Source of the DNA: Amoebophrya sp. AT5.2 | Lineage: Eukaryota; Sar; Dinophyceae; Syndiniales; Amoebophryaceae | DNA length: 12,806 nucleotides | Assembly (NCBI GenBank): GCA_005223375.1 | Contig: RXOD01005708.1 | Location: forward strand, 1 to 12,806 | Direction: 5' to 3' | Part shown: in pieces, positions 7,539 through 12,806 of the stretch | Numbering within the stretch: the first letter of the stretch is position 1 | Layout: each line of letters opens with the position of its first letter | Notes under the pieces: generated by a model | What the model was told of the DNA's origin: nothing | Databases searched by the model: none | The model's input: the letters and a program-made list of their open reading frames with translations, nothing else | Translations under genes and position numbers: made by a program

Positions 7539-9566
7539 CTAAAGATTTTTCAGCAGCACAACCGCCTTGCTCTCGTCCTGTGGCATTTCGCGTGGCAAAC
7601 TGCCCAGCTCCAATTTCATCACCACCTGCCAAATCACGGCAAGCTGTTTTCGCTGGTACCTCAACGGGGCGAGCTGAAGACACGTGAGAAGACCTTGCTT
7701 CAGTTCGAGCGCCTCGGCTGTCGAACAGAGCTCCTGCAGTAAACAACCCACGCCGCGAAACATCGTTGCCAGCGTCTTCGTGCTCGCGCCTTCCAGCTCC
7801 CGCTTTCTTTCAACATCCGAAGAGGCAAAACGCAGTCTCCGCGCAAGCGCGGACAGAAGCGGTCTCGCCCACGTTTTGACCAACGCGCTGTTCGCAAGGT
7901 CGGCAGAACTGGCACACTGCCCACGCCCCGACGCCGCTTCGTAGACGCGCCCAACCGCGTTTAGCGCCTTGGCGTGCGTCGCGCAGGAAAGTTCTTGCGC
8001 ACCCATCCTGTCCAGCGAGGCCAAATGCGTGAGACACTTTTCCACCACTGTGAACAGTGCTTGGCTTTCACTTTTACGCTGCGCCTCTGCGGTCTCGCGC
8101 TCCCCTACATCAGTAGCAGTGTTTGCAGTTAGCTCTCCCCCGAGAATGATGCCGAAGTCCTTGCCGCAAAACTCGACGAAGTTCGCTAATGAGTTCAGCA
8201 GCGCCGCAGTGTCGTCGCCAAACAGTGTCCGTGCATGTGAGCAGAACATGCCCTGGAACGCCATCAGGGCGTGCCGCTGCGGCTCTTGGTCTCTGTTGAT
8301 CAACAAACCCCCAGCCCGAAGTAAGAACGCCCGTTGTGCAGCGTCGAAACTCTTTCGGTGAAGCAGCGCCGCCTTTTTGAGGTTCCGCGCCAGGTCGCGC
8401 ACCTTTGTTTGTCTTTCTAAGTCACGCCGGCCTCCGCTTGTTCGCTTCTTCTGCTCATCTCCTCCCGGCGCCTCGAAACCCGCTCCTAGATCTCGATAGA
8501 CTTCGAAGAACTCAACTAGTGCGACTAAGTCCCGCATGCGGCGCCGCTGCGCGTCCAGGATTTTTGCTTTTTCGATCGCTTCGACTTCGTCTGAGCCACC
8601 AACGCATGACCTCCCTTGATAGTAGCTCTCACTAAGGCCCCTTCCGTTCAAAAAGTCCCGCGGCAGCAGAACTCCTCCAACGTGCTGAAAAAGGAGCTTT
8701 TCTAGCAAGTCGTCGCTTCCCACGCAAAGCTTCTGTGACCGCGTCTCTGGCCGCGCGACTTTCGCCAGCCGCGACTGCAGTCGGTGCTCGTCATGGACAC
8801 GACTGATTGTTACCGCAACTTCGCCGCGACGACCACCTCCGCGACCACTAGTGAAGAACATCGGCCGCATGCAGCTGCTATTCGGAAGCAGCACGTTCAG
8901 CAGCAAAACCGCGTCGCGTGCGGTGAAGCTTTCAAGAATCATGTGTGCGCGGTTCAGGACCTTCTGCCAGCTGTTCTCATCGTAGGGGCCGTAGCGAGAG
9001 AGCCGCTCGAGGAGGAAAGGCAGGGGGCGGTGAGAAGACCAGGCGGCGCCAGCGAGCGTGCACAGGGACACAGGCTTCGTCGACCGAAAGTCTAGGTGCA
9101 GGTCATTCTCTGTCGTATCATGCAGCTGCGGTGAGGAAGACGAAGTTGCGGCGAAGATATCGGCGTCCAGGTCTTCGCGCACAGCGGAGTCTCGCTGCCC
9201 GAAAAGCGGCGGGATCTCCGCGCGGCCACGACGAGAGCTGCGACTCGTAGTGGAGGTAAATGCGCCGCTTCTTGACGAGTCAATGCTCGCGGGGGTTGGA
9301 TCCCCTGGCTGTGCGAACGCGAAAGCAGAAGTGCTCGATAAGGAGGCCCCCCCTCGTACTGTACGAACAGCAGGACTGGCGGAGGTCCGAAGATCACCAG
9401 TACCAGCGCTGTTGGAAAAAGCTTCGGATAAAGCAGCTGCTTCGCGGTCTTCTGCAGCTGGTGGCCGGCGCCGCGCGGCCCGGGTCCACGAGCTCCCGGA
9501 ATACCAACGGACATCGGCTCGCGGCGGTGACCGAAGCAAACTGGGAAACTTCTTCATTTTCGTCAT
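7539..9566 (-). CDS. Helical-repeat (HPR/OPR-like) protein, probably organelle-targeted RNA-binding
   Basis: A single 675-codon frame starts at ATG 9566 (attaatATGACG). The first 35 residues carry many Arg/Lys and Ser with no acidic residue apart from one Asp, as in mitochondrial targeting peptides. Residues 36-165 are low-complexity Ser/Ala/Arg-rich. From about 165 on the protein is mainly helical, with paired helices of the kind seen in HPR/OPR/RAP proteins of alveolates: RPLPFLLERLSRYG, FTARDAVLLLNVLL (214-227), RDLVALVEFFEVYRDLG, AALLNSLANFVEFCG, QELSCATHAKALNAVGRVYEA, STKTLATMFRGVGCLLQEL. I see no C-terminal RAP domain. Such proteins bind fragmented organelle rRNA and mRNA in apicomplexans and dinoflagellates; applying that here is inference. 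No intron is needed. A second helical-repeat-like gene lies upstream at 11682-10929. Confidence 0.75.
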   Translation of the reverse strand: MTKMKKFPSLLRSPPRADVRWYSGSSWTRAARRRPPAAEDREAAALSEAFSNSAGTGDLRTSASPAVRTVRGGASLSSTSAFAFAQPGDPTPASIDSSRSGAFTSTTSRSSRRGRAEIPPLFGQRDSAVREDLDADIFAATSSSSPQLHDTTENDLHLDFRSTKPVSLCTLAGAAWSSHRPLPFLLERLSRYGPYDENSWQKVLNRAHMILESFTARDAVLLLNVLLPNSSCMRPMFFTSGRGGGRRGEVAVTISRVHDEHRLQSRLAKVARPETRSQKLCVGSDDLLEKLLFQHVGGVLLPRDFLNGRGLSESYYQGRSCVGGSDEVEAIEKAKILDAQRRRMRDLVALVEFFEVYRDLGAGFEAPGGDEQKKRTSGGRRDLERQTKVRDLARNLKKAALLHRKSFDAAQRAFLLRAGGLLINRDQEPQRHALMAFQGMFCSHARTLFGDDTAALLNSLANFVEFCGKDFGIILGGELTANTATDVGERETAEAQRKSESQALFTVVEKCLTHLASLDRMGAQELSCATHAKALNAVGRVYEAASGRGQCASSADLANSALVKTWARPLLSALARRLRFASSDVERKRELEGASTKTLATMFRGVGCLLQELCSTAEALELKQGLLTCLQLAPLRYQRKQLAVIWQVVMKLELGSLPREMPQDESKAVVLLKNL

Positions 9567-10928
9567 ATTAATCTGCTGACTTTCATTGCTGCTTGCGCGC
9601 TATAAAGCTTGATACCTTGACGGCGAGAGTAGCTACGTACTCAACCACGAAGGACCGACTCTCCACGACTGTCGCACGAATTTCTGAGGCGTCTTTCGTG
9701 CATCCGAAAGTGGCCGCCAGTAAACGAAGGAGACACGGTGGTAGACGCAGCAGGCGCGAACGTCGATTCGAATTCATTGCCGAGTTCGCATAATTCAAGA
9801 GCCATTCATTAAAAAGAGCGTTCCCACGCGGCGGCTGCAGCTACACCCTATGGGAGCCGCGCCGAGCGCACTTTTCCTGTTTCCTTGGATCAGGACCTCG
9901 CCAGAAGGTTGGTTCGAACCCAGTCTCGCGCAACGCCATCACAGCTTCAAGAAGCCGCCGGCTGAATACTGCGACCTTTCGTAAGTCCAGCTGGTGCGGC
10001 GCGCGTTTCCTTTTCATCCATTTCTTCTCATTAAGGACTGCCCGCATAGCTTTTACTATGTTTCGCTTTCTCCAAACAAGCGCCAAACCCAAACCCAATA
10101 GTCGCGAGAGTTCTCGTAAGGATCGGCGCCCGCGCCGTTCCTTGTGCCGACACGTCGGCGGCGCGAGCGATAAATAGCTCTGCTGGTGCTCATTGTTTCG
10201 CCCGAATTGCGGGCATCGGAATGGGATCGCTCGGCCCCATTTGCTTTTTATTTTTACCCAATCGGCAGCCCGGCCTTCACTCTCTGCTGCTGCTCTCCTG
10301 CGTCTCCGCCTCAAGCGGCTGAAGGTGTGCGCCACCGACGTCGGCAATCCATCAAGCTCACTGACCCAATCCCCCGGCCGCAGCGAGCTGGCCGCGGGCC
10401 AGCGATTCACGCAAACATAAACAGCCGCCCACTGTTACTGCGCGCGTGGGTGTTTGTTTGAGCTGCCTTCCCAGGGAGTCGGACAGTGCGGACGCGCTCT
10501 GCTGTGTGCCGTCCTCGTTCAAAACTCGCCACATCGTGAACAAATGCGCCAGCTTGCAGCATCCTCCGGATTCTGGGCGGCAAAAGCAATACTCTCCGGG
10601 CTTTCCATTTCCTCTCTTGCGCGTTTCTTCTCCGACTGCCTCCCAAACGTCGCGGAGAGGCTGCCGCTTCGCGTCGTCGGTGCCCTTCATCAACGACCGG
10701 GCCGGATTTCATTCCCGCACTGCTTACGTGGCAAATTTGTCGTATATGCGACCCCGCCGGTTAAGCAATGTAGAAATGAAACCGAAGCGGCGCCCAAGCT
10801 GCCGGCGCTCTTCCGTCATGGCTGCCGTTTTGTTTTCATACGCAGCCGGCTGCATTCCGTTCCGCAATCTGACCGAGCCACCCGCTGCAATCTTCCACTT
10901 TCCGCCCCGATCCGGGCCTTGACCGTCG
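9567..10928. other. 1.36 kb GC-rich region without a supported gene
   Basis: Several long frames are open here on both strands: minus 10410-9841 (189 codons, very Arg-rich), minus 10693-10358 (111 codons) and plus 10454-11083 (209 codons, overlapping the next gene antisense). They contradict one another and show no domain. The minus-strand 189-codon frame is the best candidate for a real gene (about 0.2), because it is on the strand of all the others, but its content looks like GC-biased chance. The region contains a palindrome GGTTCGAACC at 9911-9920 and a strong hairpin at 10387-10403. It must include the upstream region of the gene starting at 9566. Confidence 0.5.
10387..10403. repeat. 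GC-rich hairpin, 7-bp stem with 3-base loop
   Basis: GCTGGCC (10387-10393) and GGCCAGC (10397-10403) are perfect reverse complements around GCG. It sits alone in the intergenic region, with no T-run to suggest a bacterial-type terminator. Confidence 0.6.
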
Positions 10929-11682
10929 TCATCCGCTCCGCTCGCCTGGCGCGCCCGTTTTTGTTCTCCATCGACTCCATTGGGGGGCTCCGTCTTTCTC
11001 GAAGATTCGGCTTACTTTGCCCACACCGTCGTGGCCCCGGGAGAAGAGGTAGGAGGAAGCAGCTGGGTCTGCTCCTAAAGTAGGGGCGTCTTCTTCAACC
11101 GCGTCTGCTTTTGTTGCCACCGGGAGCGTTTCCTGTGCAGGGGCGGTTTCGGCGACCACGGGCTTTTCTTCGGCGGAGGCAGATGTCTTCTTGGTGGCGG
11201 GACATGATGATCGGTGGCATGACCGGAGCTGCTGCAACGCACTGCGGTCGCGGCCTCCCCAGCCGGCTCTTTCGCCGATCTCGCTGTACCGCGAGCGAAC
11301 TTCTTCATGAACGTCGCTACGTTCCTGCTGCTCCACGACGGGCCCGCAAGTACGCATGCAGGAGCGGAAAGTGCATGCCTTCTACACGCTGCACGTGGAT
11401 CGCCTGCAACGATGGCGCAGCTTTTGTTTTGGAAACATCACTTTCGTGAACCACTTCGCAGAGCGCACGGATGTCGTCCCCTGGACAAAAGTTCCCCAAG
11501 CACACCGGAATGCGTAGCAGGCACTCGTCGCCTCGGTCCTTGAGGCGATAAACGTCCCCATACACACGCGCCGCGATTTGCGCAAACAGACGCAGTCGCC
11601 TCTGCTCCCCAATTCCGGCAAAACTCTGTAGCAGCAGCGGCACGTCCTTGACCAGGACTAAGTCGGACGCTGACGCAGACAT
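10929..11682 (-). CDS. Short helical-repeat-like protein with acidic Ala/Pro/Glu-rich tail, probably two exons
   Basis: ATG at 11682 (taaaATGTC) opens a frame with HPR-like helices: DVPLLLQSFAGIGEQRRLRL, FAQIAARVYGDVYRL, DECLLRIPVCLGNFCPG, DIRALCEVVHES. It closes at 11317. A second frame, one base over, is open to the TGA at 10929 and carries a low-complexity tail (KKTSASAEEKPVVAETAPAQ). A 58-nt GT-AG intron at 11385-11328 (CGT|GTAGAAGG to GGAGCAG|CAG) joins them in phase 0 for a 231-residue product. An acceptor at TTGCAG|CAG (exon from 11231) is also in phase and would remove 32 more residues. A one-base indel is a third option. The first 99 residues are well supported and the tail moderately. 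RNA binding in an organelle is only a guess from the repeat type; no clear targeting peptide is seen. Confidence 0.6.
11328..11385 (-). other. Probable short GT-AG intron (58 nt), alternative acceptor possible
   Basis: The donor CGT|GTAGAAGG and acceptor GGAGCAG|CAGGAA connect the two coding frames in phase 0. It is shorter than the three clear introns elsewhere in the window (123-212 nt). The pyrimidine tract is poor, so the in-phase acceptor at about 11232 or a sequence indel remains possible. Confidence 0.4.
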
Positions 11683-12608
11683 TTTACTTGGAGAAGAAAA
11701 ATCCGGGCGCTATATGCTTCTCGTTATTTTCAGGCGAGTGCGAAAAGAGTGCGGCTGCGCAGCTTCTTCCTTGAATGCGTCTGCCTATGGTGCTTGAGCT
11801 TGATACTGAGAATTACTGGAGAAGTATTCGATGGAGGCGCTTCGGAAAGTCCCTCGCGAATATGCCCGGGCACCAGATGAAAAAAATTTGTCTGCGCCGG
11901 TTGTGAAAACGACACCTGATCCTGTTGAACTTTGATTTTAATCAACGGCACGAAGATGCGAAAACTAGCGCGTCCGCTTGCCTGCCGGTGCTCGAACACA
12001 CACTTCGTGTGCTGGTAACGCTCATAATCGAGAACCCCCGCGCTGACAAGGCCGCGGCCGCGGGCTTACTCGCATATACCTAAGCCATTTTTCAGTCATA
12101 AAAATTGTCGCCAATCCAGATTTCCCTATGTCGATTCAAAATCAAATGTCGTCAGCCGTGTCCTTCAAATCAGAATTAGATTTGCGACCACAACCACCTC
12201 CATGTCGCGTTCTCAAAACAGTTTCGTGCATCCACCGATCTTCCTTCGAAGTGAGTGGTGAATGAATCGATCCCGCATTTCAATGTCGTTTCGATTTCGA
12301 AAATCCAGGATGTTGAAAAAGGGAAAACTTCATTTCCGCATGTACGAAGTACTTGTACTTTTAACATGCAAGCCAACGTTTGCCCGCAGCTCCATGCAAC
12401 CCGCACCTATCCTCAAATTCCAATCACCTTCTCCAGTCCCTCGCCCACCAAAACCAACAGTCATGCAGTTCGCCCTGCAGAAAATAGCTTCATCTTCAAC
12501 CTTGCGTCCATGCACCCAAATTGGTCCCCCTCTTGATCCAGATCCAGAACCAAAGGAAGTGGTCCAAGCCCCCCCTAGTACCTGTGTAGGAAGCTTCGAC
12601 CCGCATCC
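11683..12608. other. Intergenic region, 926 nt
   Basis: No gene is supported. Frames of 60-130 codons occur on both strands but overlap, lack domains and mostly begin with non-ATG codons. The section 12065-12400 is A/T-rich. A palindrome CCGCGGCCGCGG lies at 12052-12063. The region should contain the 5' flank of the gene at 11682 and the 3' flank of the partial gene at the right edge. Confidence 0.55.
12052..12063. repeat. 12-bp GC-only palindrome CCGCGGCCGCGG
   Basis: A perfect self-complementary 12-mer within the intergenic region, with no adjacent coding frame. Its function is unknown. Confidence 0.5.
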
Positions 12609-12806
12609 TCACACTCCCATCTCTTTCAGCAACTGTTTCACCTCGTCGTAGAACGCTCCTGCCGGTTTCCGCTGTCCCCGCATGGACGACGGGGGGCGCT
12701 CCAGGAACTCGTCTTCGATGAACTCCATGGCCGTCACCACTTCCCGCAGAACGCTTTCGTACACGTTCCGCTGCCCCTCGAGGTACTTCCGTGCGTGCGC
12801 CACCCG
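12609..12806 (-). CDS. C-terminal end of an unknown helical protein, 5'-partial
   Basis: The frame is open from the right edge to TGA at 12609, giving the last 65 residues of a protein that begins outside the window. No ATG near the edge is a credible start. The segment is strongly helical and charged (ARKYLEGQRNVYESVLREVV, MEFIEDEFLE), has a short Pro/Arg-rich break (RPPSSMRGQRKPAG), and ends in a last helix (FYDEVKQLLKEMGV). The absence of stops and the amphipathic pattern support coding. No family is recognised. It lies on the same strand as every other gene here. Confidence 0.6.
   Translation of the reverse strand, partial: RVAHARKYLEGQRNVYESVLREVVTAMEFIEDEFLERPPSSMRGQRKPAGAFYDEVKQLLKEMGV

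Noticed and set aside
9058..9579. 173-codon plus-strand frame
   Set aside because: Antisense to the low-complexity N-terminal part of the 675-residue gene; no independent support.
9911..9920. GGTTCGAACC, like the B box of a tRNA gene or tRNA-derived SINE
   Set aside because: On the minus strand the flanking bases do not form a T-stem. On the plus strand a weak stem forms, but no matching acceptor stem or A box is found upstream. It is also a simple 10-bp palindrome.
9841..10410. 189-codon minus-strand frame, Arg-rich
   Set aside because: No domain, low-complexity composition and competing open frames in the same GC-rich stretch. The 'TGFEP' string comes from the palindrome above. Kept only as a low-probability candidate in the intergenic entry.
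10454..11083. 209-codon plus-strand frame
   Set aside because: Opposite to all supported genes, overlaps the 3' end of the helical-repeat-like gene antisense, and has no domain or regular helix pattern.
11730..11999. 89-codon minus-strand frame
   Set aside because: It opens with GTG rather than ATG, has no domain and no in-phase link to a neighbouring exon.
1..12806. Relict dinoflagellate spliced-leader sequence
   Set aside because: I looked for TTTTGGCTCAAG-type relics upstream of the gene starts and found none, so this line of evidence for a dinoflagellate is missing.

Overview
The window looks like nuclear DNA of a protist, most likely an alveolate of the dinoflagellate lineage with a compact genome. 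This is inference from four observations. Every gene I can support lies on the minus strand, like the one-directional gene arrays of dinoflagellates. Genes are separated by only about 0.3 to 1.4 kb. At least three GT-AG introns of 123 to 212 bases join reading frames with correct phase. Two genes resemble the helical-repeat (HPR/OPR-like) organelle RNA-binding proteins that are abundant in alveolates. I see no bacterial operon signals, ribosome binding sites, rRNA, tRNA or CRISPR array.

Layout, in minus-strand transcription order from the right edge: the C-terminal end of an unknown helical protein (12806-12609); a short helical-repeat-like protein with an acidic/Ala-rich tail and a probable small intron (11682-10929); a 1.4 kb GC-rich stretch without a convincing gene; a 675-residue helical-repeat protein with a basic, organelle-type N-terminus (9566-7539); an intronless 466-residue protein with an integrase-repeat-like N-terminus followed by one or two PD-(D/E)XK-nuclease-like modules that look degenerate (7093-5693); a 137-residue protein with faint resemblance to the golgin A7/ERF4 family (5352-4939); a three-exon multi-pass membrane protein with a long basic Ser/Lys-rich N-terminal tail (4417-2652); and a large multi-pass membrane protein that runs off the left edge (1600-1).

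The main oddities are these. The left-hand membrane protein gene has three places where the reading frame breaks by one base, two of them at runs of six identical bases. The nuclease-like protein has Asn where I would expect an Asp in its first module and appears to hold two copies of the fold. Two unrelated neighbouring genes begin with an identical 16-base stretch around MKKFP. Two introns contain inverted repeats reminiscent of introner elements. I found no evidence that the genes form a single pathway. Apart from two helical-repeat genes and two membrane-protein genes sitting near each other, the neighbourhood reads as an ordinary eukaryotic gene array.
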